Below, piece after piece: positions 6,964-14,787 of a stretch of 25,231 bases of DNA; the stretch's first letter is position 1, and each line of letters opens with the position of its first letter. Below the pieces are notes generated by a model that saw nothing but the letters and a program-made list of their open reading frames with translations, was not told where the DNA came from and did not search any database. The stretch is taken from positions 1-25,231 of the forward strand of contig DAIRGS010000073.1 of assembly GCA_036794395.1 (NCBI GenBank), given 5' to 3'. The stretch comes from DASXMX01 sp036794395 (GTDB lineage Bacteria > Planctomycetota > Phycisphaerae > Tepidisphaerales > Tepidisphaeraceae). The translations under genes were made by a program, and so were the position numbers.

Positions 6964-9003
6964 ATGTCTGAACAACGACCCGACCGACCCAATCCGAAGC
7001 GGAACCGGCCGGGACTGACCAATGGTGGTATGAAGTTCGGCCGCGGGCTGATGGGCTGGCTGCTGTTTGTGGCGTTGGCGATCCTGCTATTTGTTTGGGT
7101 GAAGCAGAGTAATAACGCGACGGTGCCCATCTCCATCAGTGCCTTTAATCAGGAACTTGAAAAGACGAACATTGAAAAGATCCTATTGGATGGCAGCGAA
7201 GTAAGCGGGACGCTCAAGGTTGATTCAAACATTAATGGTGCGAAGGTTCACAATTTCCGCACCTATTTTCCCGAGGGAATGACCAGCCAGTGGGAATTCA
7301 TCAATAAGCTTTTGAATGCGACGGGCAAGACCGCCGACATCAAGGCCGAGCCGTCGAATAACATCCTGGTGAACATTCTGCTGCCGCTGGTTCCGTGGCT
7401 GCTGATTCTGGCATTTATCTGGTTCTTCGTGTTCCGGCAGCTTCGGAACAGCGCTGGTGCGGGCGGCATGCTGGGCAACTTTGGCCGGAGCCGGGCGAAG
7501 TTGACGAGCAAGGAAAACACGAACATCACGTTTGATGATGTGGCCGGCGTGGAAGAGGCCAAAGAAGAGGTGATGGAAATCGTCGAGTTCCTGAAGAACC
7601 CGAAGAAGTTTCAGAGGCTGGGTGGACGGATTCCCCGCGGCGTGCTGCTGGTTGGCGAGCCGGGCACCGGTAAAACGCTGCTGGCTAAAGCCATTGCCGG
7701 GGAGGCCGATGTTCCGTTTTTCTCGATCAGCGGTTCGGACTTCGTCGAGATGTTTGTGGGCGTGGGCGCGAGCCGGGTTCGGGATCTGTTTAAACAGGCC
7801 AAGGACAACAGCCCGTGCATTATCTTTTTGGATGAAATTGACGCCGTGGGTCGTCGTCGCGGCTCTGGGTTCTCCTCGGGTGGACATGATGAGCGGGAAC
7901 AGACACTCAATGCCATTCTCGTTGAGATGGATGGCTTTGAGACCAATGACCAGGTGATCGTTTGCGCCGCGACCAATCGCGTGGACGTGCTTGACCCGGC
8001 GCTGACGCGGCCGGGCCGATTCGATCGGCAGATCTACGTGCCGTTGCCGGACATCAAGGGCCGGATGGATATCCTTCGGGTGCATAGCCGGAAGGTGAAG
8101 CTTGGGCCCAATGTGGATCTCATGCGATTGGCGCGAGCGACGCCCGGCTTTAGCGGCGCCGATCTGGCGGCCATTATCAATGAAGCCGCGCTGGCGGCGA
8201 CGCTGGCCGGCAAGGAATACATTGAGCAGGATGATCTCGAGGAAGCACGCGATAAGGTGCGTTGGGGCAGGGCGCGCAAAAGCCGGGTGATTGATGAGAA
8301 GGACAAGATCGCCACGGCTTACCACGAAGCGGGCCACACGGTTGTGCAGTTCCTGAACAAAGACGCCGACCCGATTCACAAAGTCACCATTATTCCGCGC
8401 GGGAACTTTGGCGGCGCCACGATGGCGCTGCCGGAAAAAGACCGGAGCAACTATTCCAAGCGTTGGTGCGTTGCGACGATGAAGGTCTGCTTCGGCGGGC
8501 GCATCGCCGAGGAGATGTTCTGCGGCGATGTGAATACCGGCGCTATCGGCGACATTCGCCAAGCCAGCGGCCTGGCCCGACGCATGGTCCGCGAATGGGG
8601 GATGAACGACCGCCTGGGCTTCGTCTACTATGGCGAAGACGACAGCAAGCCGAACTTCTTCGAGTTCGGCGGGGCTGGCGGCCGGGAATACTCCGAAGAG
8701 ACGGCTCGAGCAATCGACGAGGAAATCAAGAAGCTGATTGACACGCTGTATGAGGAAACCCGCGGGCTGCTCGATGGCAATCGCCAGCATGTCGAGAATG
8801 TCGCACAGGCGCTACTGAAGTACGAAACGCTCGAGTCGCAAGATATCGACCGTATCATGCGTGGCGATACGCTCACCAAGCCGACCGTCGGCGACCTTCT
8901 TGCTAAGGAGCAAAGCCGTCGGGCGACGGTGATTGCGCCGTCGGAAGACCCGAAGCAGCCGGATGTTCAACTCGGCGGCGGACCGCTGCCGGCCCCTGGT
9001 TGA
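6964..9003 (+). CDS. ftsH: ATP-dependent zinc metalloprotease FtsH
   Basis: This membrane-anchored AAA+ protease (679 aa) degrades misfolded membrane proteins and short-lived regulators. The ATG at 6964 is eight bases after GAGGA. The alternative ATG at 6895 adds a 23-residue leader without SD. There are two membrane segments (about 21-40 and 135-157) around a periplasmic domain. The AAA module has Walker A GEPGTGKT (231-238), Walker B IIFLDEID (286-293) and the second region of homology ending RPGRFDRQI. The zinc protease motif HEAGH is at 454-458. The length is slightly above E. coli FtsH because of an N-terminal basic extension and a Pro/Gly-rich tail. All key residues are present, so an active enzyme is expected. 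The fmdB-like gene follows after 83 bases. Confidence 0.97.
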   Translation: MSEQRPDRPNPKRNRPGLTNGGMKFGRGLMGWLLFVALAILLFVWVKQSNNATVPISISAFNQELEKTNIEKILLDGSEVSGTLKVDSNINGAKVHNFRTYFPEGMTSQWEFINKLLNATGKTADIKAEPSNNILVNILLPLVPWLLILAFIWFFVFRQLRNSAGAGGMLGNFGRSRAKLTSKENTNITFDDVAGVEEAKEEVMEIVEFLKNPKKFQRLGGRIPRGVLLVGEPGTGKTLLAKAIAGEADVPFFSISGSDFVEMFVGVGASRVRDLFKQAKDNSPCIIFLDEIDAVGRRRGSGFSSGGHDEREQTLNAILVEMDGFETNDQVIVCAATNRVDVLDPALTRPGRFDRQIYVPLPDIKGRMDILRVHSRKVKLGPNVDLMRLARATPGFSGADLAAIINEAALAATLAGKEYIEQDDLEEARDKVRWGRARKSRVIDEKDKIATAYHEAGHTVVQFLNKDADPIHKVTIIPRGNFGGATMALPEKDRSNYSKRWCVATMKVCFGGRIAEEMFCGDVNTGAIGDIRQASGLARRMVREWGMNDRLGFVYYGEDDSKPNFFEFGGAGGREYSEETARAIDEEIKKLIDTLYEETRGLLDGNRQHVENVAQALLKYETLESQDIDRIMRGDTLTKPTVGDLLAKEQSRRATVIAPSEDPKQPDVQLGGGPLPAPG

Positions 9004-9086
9004 TCCGATGTTGGGTGGGACGTGCGAGGCGTGCGAGCTCCGGCGATCGCGTTTTTTGATGAAGCCCTTTCGATGAAGATGTAACT

Positions 9087-9317
9087 ATGCCCATCTACGA
9101 ATACACCTGCCAAAGCTGCAACACCCGATTCGACCAACTGGTCCGATCGATGAGCAGTGCCGAGGAGCAAAAATGCCCCAAGTGCGGCTCGGCGAAAACC
9201 GCCCGCGCTTTGAGCGTTTTTGCGGTCGGCGCTGAAGGCGCAAAATCTTCCGGCGGCAGCGCCGACGGCCCGATGTGCGGGCGCTGCGGCGGGCCGGGGC
9301 CTTGTGGGATGGAGTAA
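9087..9317 (+). CDS. FmdB-family zinc ribbon protein
   Basis: This 76-aa protein begins MPIYEYTCQSCNTRFDQL, the signature of the FmdB/CxxC_CXXC_SSSS family. Cysteines at 8, 11, 30 and 33 (CQSC and CPKC) form a zinc ribbon. A second Cys/Gly-rich cluster, CGRCGGPGPC, ends the protein. The family was first annotated as a regulator in formamidase/amidase operons, but most members have no known function. It follows ftsH on the same strand and may be cotranscribed. A tRNA promoter starts about 30 bases after its stop. Confidence 0.88.
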   Translation: MPIYEYTCQSCNTRFDQLVRSMSSAEEQKCPKCGSAKTARALSVFAVGAEGAKSSGGSADGPMCGRCGGPGPCGME

Positions 9318-9349
9318 TCGAATCGGCTTTTGGCCCAAATTCGCCGATC

Positions 9350-9377
9350 TTGTCTCTCGGGCTAACCTCGCTAGAAT
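9350..9377 (+). promoter_or_regulatory. Putative promoter of tRNA-Gly
   Basis: TTGTCT at 9350-9355 and TAGAAT at 9372-9377 are separated by 16 bases, and the -10 ends 11 bases before the mature 5' end of tRNA-Gly. This arrangement is typical of tRNA genes with a very short leader. The two tRNAs are 58 bases apart and may share it. Confidence 0.5.
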
Positions 9378-9388
9378 TCTCCAACGGT

Positions 9389-9460
9389 GCGGGTGTAACT
9401 CAATGGCAGAGTGCAAGCTTTCCAAGCTTGACGTTGAGGGTTCGAATCCCTTCACCCGCT
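9389..9460 (+). tRNA. tRNA-Gly(TCC)
   Basis: The sequence folds into a complete 72-nt cloverleaf. The acceptor GCGGGTG pairs with CACCCGC, the D stem is ACTC/GAGT, the anticodon stem CAAGC/GCTTG holds the loop TTTCCAA (anticodon TCC, reading GGA), and the T stem-loop contains GGGTTCGAATCCC. The discriminator base is T and CCA is not encoded. Confidence 0.95.
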
Positions 9461-9518
9461 TATGTGCCCGCCTTGTCAATGCAGGGCGGATCGGTATGTT
9501 CGGCGATGTTTTCGCATT

Positions 9519-9591
9519 GGCAGCGTAGCTCAGTTGGCAGAGCAGGGGATTCATAAGCCCCGGGTCACAGGTTCGAGTCCTGTCGCTGCTA
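9519..9591 (+). tRNA. tRNA-Met(CAT)
   Basis: This is a 73-nt cloverleaf. The acceptor GGCAGCG pairs with CGCTGCT (one G-T pair), the D arm is GCTC/GAGC, the anticodon arm is GGGGA-TTCATAA-GCCCC with anticodon CAT, and the T arm is ACAGG-TTCGAGT-CCTGT. The discriminator is A and CCA is not encoded. The last anticodon-stem pair is A-G, a mismatch. The first acceptor pair is G-T rather than the unpaired position of an initiator, and the three G-C pairs typical of initiator tRNA are absent. It is therefore probably the elongator. A lysidine-modified tRNA-Ile(CAT) cannot be excluded by eye. Confidence 0.9.
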
Positions 9592-9622
9592 TTTCTCCGT
9601 CGGAACGCGTCGGGCTCGCGGG

Positions 9623-10837
9623 TTAGTTTGGTATCGCCTTGGCGCTCTCACGCCCGGCCATCCACTTCTTGAATGTTGGGTTTTGATATATCTCTGCCGA
9701 AAGTGCCGCGTATCCTGCGGTGAGCGGGTGGCTCGCGTCGGCGTAGAGTTGGGTGGGAAGGGGATCGGGAATAATCCAGCTGATATGCTCTCGATCTAAT
9801 CGGACGGCGATTTCATTGCGAAGCTGGTGGTACTGGGGCCGTTGATTTTCGGCGATCATGTGCTCGTTAAATGGGCCGATCACGACCAGCACGTCGTTGC
9901 CGCGATCGCGAAGGCGGGCGACGAGTCGTTCGAAAGCCTTCCATTGCAGCGACGCGTCGAGATTTACCCATTCGAATTCTGTTGGGTCGGATCCGGATGC
10001 GGTCCAGGGTTTATGTCGGGGGCTTAATGGGCCGCGTGCGGGATCGTTGGTTGGCTCGGCGGGGATTTCAGCGCGTAGAGGCGATAGCGGGCTACGCCAT
10101 GTATTGGGATAGGCCGGCGCGTCGCGGCCATCATCTTCAAGCGTCCAGTTGGGGATGCTCTGCTGGTTGTAGTACGCAATCTGGAGATGATTCACCCAGG
10201 AGAACATGCCAATGTTTCGCTCGAGGACGGCGCTAAGCCGTTCGTTGGCGTCGGCGCGGTAGCAGGGAATCGGCACGGTGAACTGCGGGACAAGCCGGGA
10301 ATGATTGAAGATCTGTTCACGTTCGATTGAGAGATCGGCCTTAGGGCTGGTGATCCACAGCATGTTGCAGTGGAGCAGGATTTTTTGGCCGTGCAGGGCC
10401 GATGCATAATCGGCTAGAAGCCCTTCGAGCGCGAGTGGGAAGAGGCCGTTGACGCCGCAGTTGACGAAGCGATCTGATTGAGCGGCGTGTTGATTGAGGA
10501 AATGAGTCAGCGTTCCATCAGGCCGGACATATTCACCCCAGACAACTGAATCCCCTACCACCATCACTCGATCCGGTCGAGCGGCCAGGTCGAGCCGCCG
10601 TTCGTAGAGCCAATAGTCCTTACTTAAAGCGTAAGGAATCCTGTAATCGGGGCCTGGTTGGAACACTTCGAATCGCTTCCACGCGCGCGGCAGCACCAAC
10701 GCGCAGATCACCACGATGACGATCACCGCGATCCACTCGCGTCCGTTCAGCCGCATTTCGTTCACACCGAACGGCGGCTCTGGATCGGCATTCGCGATTG
10801 CGCGTGGGGTGGAAATGTCCTGTGTAACCGTCTGCAT
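9623..10837 (-). CDS. SGNH-type hydrolase / AlgJ-like O-acyltransferase partner
   Basis: This 404-aa protein has one N-terminal membrane segment (about 36-50), so the catalytic domain is expected outside the cytoplasm. The SGNH signature is visible: block I VVGDSVVWG with Ser97, a GVNG motif (block II region), and block V DASHP with Asp367 and His370 as the Asp-x-x-His pair. Proteins of this type (AlgJ, AlgX, DltD-like, PatB) move acyl groups onto surface polymers or remove them, working with an MBOAT protein. Here the MBOAT gene lies immediately upstream, with its stop codon and this ATG arranged as TGATATG, so translation is probably coupled. The gene has no clear SD of its own. The substrate is unknown. 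It is the last gene of the minus-strand operon. Confidence 0.85.
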   Translation of the reverse strand: MQTVTQDISTPRAIANADPEPPFGVNEMRLNGREWIAVIVIVVICALVLPRAWKRFEVFQPGPDYRIPYALSKDYWLYERRLDLAARPDRVMVVGDSVVWGEYVRPDGTLTHFLNQHAAQSDRFVNCGVNGLFPLALEGLLADYASALHGQKILLHCNMLWITSPKADLSIEREQIFNHSRLVPQFTVPIPCYRADANERLSAVLERNIGMFSWVNHLQIAYYNQQSIPNWTLEDDGRDAPAYPNTWRSPLSPLRAEIPAEPTNDPARGPLSPRHKPWTASGSDPTEFEWVNLDASLQWKAFERLVARLRDRGNDVLVVIGPFNEHMIAENQRPQYHQLRNEIAVRLDREHISWIIPDPLPTQLYADASHPLTAGYAALSAEIYQNPTFKKWMAGRESAKAIPN

Positions 10838-10838
10838 A

Positions 10839-12437
10839 TCAGAACTGGAAATAAATAAACGCCTGCCCGCCCGCCGAGCAAAGGGTCAGGTATAGAAACA
10901 TTCCCGCCGCCAGACAGACGCGTACCGCCGAGTATCGTAGCAGCGATCTTAGCTGCGATTCGTAGGTGAGTTGGTAGAGCCACACCAAACCGACCAGCGC
11001 CAGCATCAGCGCGGGAATGTTTGGGTACGCCCAGGGCACCGCGAAGATACGATTCAGAATCAGCCCGGCATCAGATAGCGATGACGCGCGGAAAAAGATC
11101 CACGCGAAACAGACATAAAGGAAGACCCACGCCTGCTTGACGAATTTGGGAACCTTATCGCGATAGGTCTTTGATCGCTCCAGCTCTCGGGTCAACATCA
11201 CACCGCCGGCATGAAGGAGGCCCCATATGGCAAATGTCCATGCCGAGCCATGCCAGATTCCCGAGATGAGAAACACGATGAGCAGGTTGCGATAAGTCAT
11301 CAGGGCGCCGCGACGATTCCCACCCAGCGGGATATACAAATAGTCCCGAAACCACGTCGACAAGCTGATGTGCCACCGGCTCCAGAACTCGCCGAGCCCG
11401 GTGGCAAGATAGGGATTGTTGAAATTCAGGATCAGATTGAACCCCATCATTTTCGCCAGGCCGCGGGCCATGTCGGTGTATCCGCTGAAATCGAAAAAGA
11501 TCTGCCAGGCAAAGGCGAATGTCGCCATGATCAGCGCCGATGCCCCGAACGCCGCAGGATGGTTGTAGACGCGATCGACGTAAATCCCCAGGTAATTGGC
11601 GAGCGCGACTTTCTTGAACAATCCCACTAGAAACAATGATGCTCCGTCCGTGAGGTTTTGCAGTCGAAACCGCGGCGCCTGCTGGAATTGCGGAAGGATT
11701 TGCCGGGCCCGCTCGATCGGCCCTGCCATTAATTGCGGGAAAAAACAGACAAACGTGGCGAATCGAAGGAAATTCCGCTCGCGGCCTACCTTGCCGAGGT
11801 AAAAGTCGATGGTGTAGCTCATCGACTGAAAAGTGAAGAATGAGATCCCCACCGGGAGGATGTACTCAAATCCGTGCGGCATCGCCATCGACGGATCGGG
11901 AATTCGAACCGACGCATGCGCCCACGCCAGCAGCAGATTCAGATTCATCGCGACGAAGCGTGCATATTTGAAAAACAGCAACAGGGCCAGGTTATTCACA
12001 ATGCTGATCAGCAGCCAGGCCCGCCTGCTCGAGAGCCACGCTCCCACCGCCATCAAAAACACCAGCACGGCCAGTGCGATCAAAGTGGGTCGCAACGTCT
12101 CGGGGCCAACGATCGCGCCGATTAAGGCAGAGAGCGTAAGGATCAGGAAGATTGCAAAGGACCATTTCAAGACACGATCGCCCGGCCCGCGCAAGAGCCG
12201 GGCGGCAAACCCGCCGCCCTGCTCGTGGCGCGGGCTGTGATCCATCAGAGTCACAAGCAGGTAATCAAGCGCGGTCGAATAAATCACCAGTAGCAGATAG
12301 TACGGGTTCCACACCGCGTAAAAGAAATACGATGCCGCCAGCAGCCATGGAATCCAAAGCCGCGTTGAGCGCAGCGAATAGAAGACCGGCAACACGACCA
12401 GCATGAAAACCAGGAACGGCCAAGTGTGAAAAAGCAT
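10839..12437 (-). CDS. MBOAT family O-acyltransferase (AlgI-like)
   Basis: This 532-aa polytopic membrane protein has about ten or more hydrophobic segments. AlgI/DltB-family signatures are clear: GISFFTFQSMSYTIDFYLG, FFPQLMAGPIER, WHISLSTWFRDYLYIPLGG and the catalytic region SGIWHGSAWTFAIWG with the conserved His396. Such proteins carry acyl groups across the inner membrane for O-acetylation of alginate, cellulose or other surface polysaccharides. The ATG at 12437 starts a hydrophobic segment (MLFHTWPFLVFML). The SD is weak (TTGGG). An apparent fusion with the upstream FGE gene exists only because the assembly gap joins two frames. The gene sits 32 bases after the FGE stop and one base before the SGNH start. 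Confidence 0.93.
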   Translation of the reverse strand: MLFHTWPFLVFMLVVLPVFYSLRSTRLWIPWLLAASYFFYAVWNPYYLLLVIYSTALDYLLVTLMDHSPRHEQGGGFAARLLRGPGDRVLKWSFAIFLILTLSALIGAIVGPETLRPTLIALAVLVFLMAVGAWLSSRRAWLLISIVNNLALLLFFKYARFVAMNLNLLLAWAHASVRIPDPSMAMPHGFEYILPVGISFFTFQSMSYTIDFYLGKVGRERNFLRFATFVCFFPQLMAGPIERARQILPQFQQAPRFRLQNLTDGASLFLVGLFKKVALANYLGIYVDRVYNHPAAFGASALIMATFAFAWQIFFDFSGYTDMARGLAKMMGFNLILNFNNPYLATGLGEFWSRWHISLSTWFRDYLYIPLGGNRRGALMTYRNLLIVFLISGIWHGSAWTFAIWGLLHAGGVMLTRELERSKTYRDKVPKFVKQAWVFLYVCFAWIFFRASSLSDAGLILNRIFAVPWAYPNIPALMLALVGLVWLYQLTYESQLRSLLRYSAVRVCLAAGMFLYLTLCSAGGQAFIYFQF

Positions 12438-12469
12438 TCGCCCAATCGCAATCGGAAATGATGGCGCGT

Positions 12470-13553
12470 TTAACCCGCTACCTTGCCGAGCTTGGCCAGA
12501 TCGGCTGCGCTCGCCCGCCGAACGCAGCGGAACCCGCAGAAGTCGGTGGCGAAGCACGCATCGGTGTTCCCCGTGCGCTGCCCCTCGCGATACGTGACGC
12601 GAGCCGCGAGGAGCGCGTTCTCGAGCTCGTCGTCGGCCTCGGCGAGCTCCGCCACGATCAGGCCGTCCTCGCAGGTCTTGCGGAGGCGATAGAGCCGCTC
12701 GCGCTCGGAGCCGTCGGCCTCCGTCNNNNNNNNNNAAGCACGCGTCGGTGTTCCCCGTGCGCTGGCCCTCGCGATAGGTGACGCGAGCCGCGTCCGGGCC
12801 CGCGTTCCAACTGCCGCCGCGCATCACGCGCTTCACATCGTGTCCCGGGCTTGGGGGGCCTGTTGGATCGTTGGCGGAACTGTCCTTGTATCCCGTCGGA
12901 CTGTAAACGTCTTCGCACCATTCCGAGACGTTGCCATACATATCGAAAACGCCCCACGCATTCGGTTTTTTCTGGCCGACCGGGTGCGTTTTTTGCTCTC
13001 CATTGGCGGCAATCCACGCATATTGCTGGACTCTGTCGGCGGATCCAAATTCATACGAAGATGTCGTTCCCGCGCGAGCGGCATACTCCCACTCGGCCTC
13101 GGTGGGAAGCCGGTACCCATCGGCGGAATAGTCGCAATCCCACTCGACGGTCTTCTCGTTGTAGCAGGGCTTGAGCCCTTCCAGGCGCGATCGTTCATTG
13201 CAATATGCCTTGGCATCGCGCCATCGCACACGCTCCACCGGCGTTTTCGGATTGTCCTGCCAGTGCGATGGATCGGGAAGCTGCGCCTTGGCGAACATCT
13301 CATGGGTTACTTCAAACTTATCGATCAAAAATCCGCTGACGGTTACCTTGTGCGGCGGGCCTTCATCGGGATTGCCTTCGCTGGTGCCCATCGTAAATGT
13401 TCCGCCCGGCAGTGAGATCATCTCGATGCCGGATTGGCTGACAAAAGCGGGCGGCGCCGACGAAGTCGCGGCATCGCCATCCGGCTGCTTGCAGCCCGCA
13501 AGTAACATCGCTGCGATCGATAATAGGAATGTCCCCTTTTTTATTACGATCAC
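12470..13553 (-). CDS. FGE/SUMF1-domain lipoprotein, interrupted by an assembly gap
   Basis: The GTG at 13553 has AAAGGAG six bases upstream and begins three bases after the preceding gene. A lipoprotein signal ends LLAGC (Cys21). The FGE-type fold follows: ISLPGGTFTMGTSEGNPDEG near residue 46, IDKFEVTHEMF, GYRLPTEAEWEYAARAG, WGVFDMYGNVSEWCED and VMRGGSWNAGPD. The terminal CFATDFCGFRCVRR lies beyond the gap, in another frame. Bases 12552-12608 repeat 12736-12792 (54 of 57 identical). Removing 12552-12735 gives a clean 300-codon frame ending at 12470. The Cys pair of true formylglycine-generating enzymes, which lies just after the GGS motif, is absent. It is therefore more likely a structural or binding homologue than a sulfatase activator. 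Its partners are the acylation genes downstream. Confidence 0.85.
12552..12792. other. Assembly gap with flanking 57-bp imperfect duplicate and foreign-looking insert
   Basis: Ten Ns (12726-12735) separate two near-copies, 12552-12608 and 12736-12792. They differ at three positions. The DNA between the left copy and the Ns (12609-12725) is about 72% GC by my count. It reads on the minus strand as a charged helix (residues such as ERERLYRLRK and EADDELENALL) unrelated to the FGE fold. I take this as contig-end overlap that was not merged, with a chimeric or alternative-haplotype end, and not as biology. Confidence 0.75.
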
Positions 13554-13556
13554 GCG

Positions 13557-14669
13557 TTACTCCTTTGCCCGCTGAGCCGGTACAAACCACATCGGCTCTT
13601 TGTTGCTGCATCCATTTGTCGTCAGTTGGAGCAGGTCGGCATCGGTGGCATGATCGAGATCGAGAATCCCCTTGTGATCGGCCGGTGCGGCGAAAAGATT
13701 CCAATCCTTGGCATAAACGCCGATGATTTCGCACGCCGCCTGAAACGTGCCGGTCTTTTCCAGATCGCCCTCACCGTCCGGTCCCCGGCTGAAGCTGACA
13801 AACTTGCCATCGGGCGACCAGGCAATGTGGTAGACCTTGTTCTTTTTGTCCTGAATTCGAAGTTGCCGTGGGCCGACGGTGGGCGTTTCTGAATCGGTAT
13901 CGAGCAGCGCGGTGTCGATTTCATGGTCATCTGATCCCCAGGCGATGTGCTTGCCATCGGGGCTGATGCTGGGGCGGCAGCCGGGAATATGAAGGTTGAT
14001 GATCTTGTCGCCCTGGGCTTCGATCAGAAGGATCGCATGGCCGAACCCCATGCCCCCGTGTACGGTTGCCACAATCCATTTGCCGTTCGGCGAGAAGCGC
14101 GGGTGATACAGATGCCGCAGCTTCTCGGTATTTGGATGCGGCTCGGCTTTGCCGCTGTCCAGGTGATAGTACATCATCCCCTTGGTGTAATAGTCGATCA
14201 CGTTGAACTTTGGATACTCCTGCGGCAGGTAGCCGATCACTTTGCCATCGGGGCTCCAGAATGGTTCGCGGGCGTTGTCGGCGATCTTCGTGTGGTCGGT
14301 GCCATCGACGTTCATCACCCAAAGACTTCGAACCGCTTCCCGCCCCTCCCCCGTATCAACCGTGTAACAAATCTTCGCCCCATCCGGCGAAACCTGCGGA
14401 TAATGTTCCTGTTCCTTCGGCGAATGCGTCAGGTTCACGGCATTCGAGCCATCGGCGTTCATCACAAAGATGTCGGAATTCCCATCGGAATAGGCCTCGT
14501 ACGCGATTTTGTATGGCGTCGCTTTAAGGCGATCGCGGAGTGCCGTTTCATCATCGGCCCGAGCACTTCCCGGTAAAAGCAAGCCGGCCGCAAGCAGCAA
14601 TGAGGCTGCAACTCGCCGGTTCAATTTACGCCGGCGCTCCGAGGATCTGATGACTGAATGAGTGGGCAT
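13557..14669 (-). CDS. Exported TolB-like (PD40) beta-propeller protein
   Basis: The 370-aa product has an N-terminal signal peptide (basic RRRKLNRR, a Leu/Ala-rich core, likely cleavage after GSARA near residue 38). The rest consists of PD40/TolB-type blades. Repeats of the SPDGK type occur at YPQVSPDGAKICY, EPFWSPDGKVIGY, PRFSPNGKWIVAT, PSISPDGKHIAWG and IAWSPDGKFVSFS, with DIFVMNADGSN and LWVMNVDGTD strands. Such propellers bind proteins or glycans in the periplasm, and no enzyme activity can be inferred. The gene starts the operon. Its stop lies three bases before the GTG of the FGE lipoprotein gene, so the two proteins may act together. The start at 14667-14669 has only a weak AAGG SD. 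Confidence 0.85.
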   Translation of the reverse strand: MPTHSVIRSSERRRKLNRRVAASLLLAAGLLLPGSARADDETALRDRLKATPYKIAYEAYSDGNSDIFVMNADGSNAVNLTHSPKEQEHYPQVSPDGAKICYTVDTGEGREAVRSLWVMNVDGTDHTKIADNAREPFWSPDGKVIGYLPQEYPKFNVIDYYTKGMMYYHLDSGKAEPHPNTEKLRHLYHPRFSPNGKWIVATVHGGMGFGHAILLIEAQGDKIINLHIPGCRPSISPDGKHIAWGSDDHEIDTALLDTDSETPTVGPRQLRIQDKKNKVYHIAWSPDGKFVSFSRGPDGEGDLEKTGTFQAACEIIGVYAKDWNLFAAPADHKGILDLDHATDADLLQLTTNGCSNKEPMWFVPAQRAKE

Positions 14670-14787
14670 GACGTGACCTTGGTGGAGGATTCGTTTTCAC
14701 AAAAGATATCAGAAGCGACGTCATCGTCTACTTCCCGGCGGCTGGCCTCGTTGCCAATCCAGAAGATGGAAACTTGAACCAGGCATT

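Noticed and set aside
7225..8790. A 521-residue minus-strand frame antisense to ftsH
   Set aside because: It lies wholly within ftsH, and its composition (His/Arg/Gln-rich) is typical of antisense frames in GC-rich genes.
10839..13553. A 904-residue open frame joining an FGE domain and an MBOAT acyltransferase
   Set aside because: It exists only because the N-run and the unmerged duplicate happen to keep a frame open. The FGE C-terminus is in another frame and the MBOAT has its own start.
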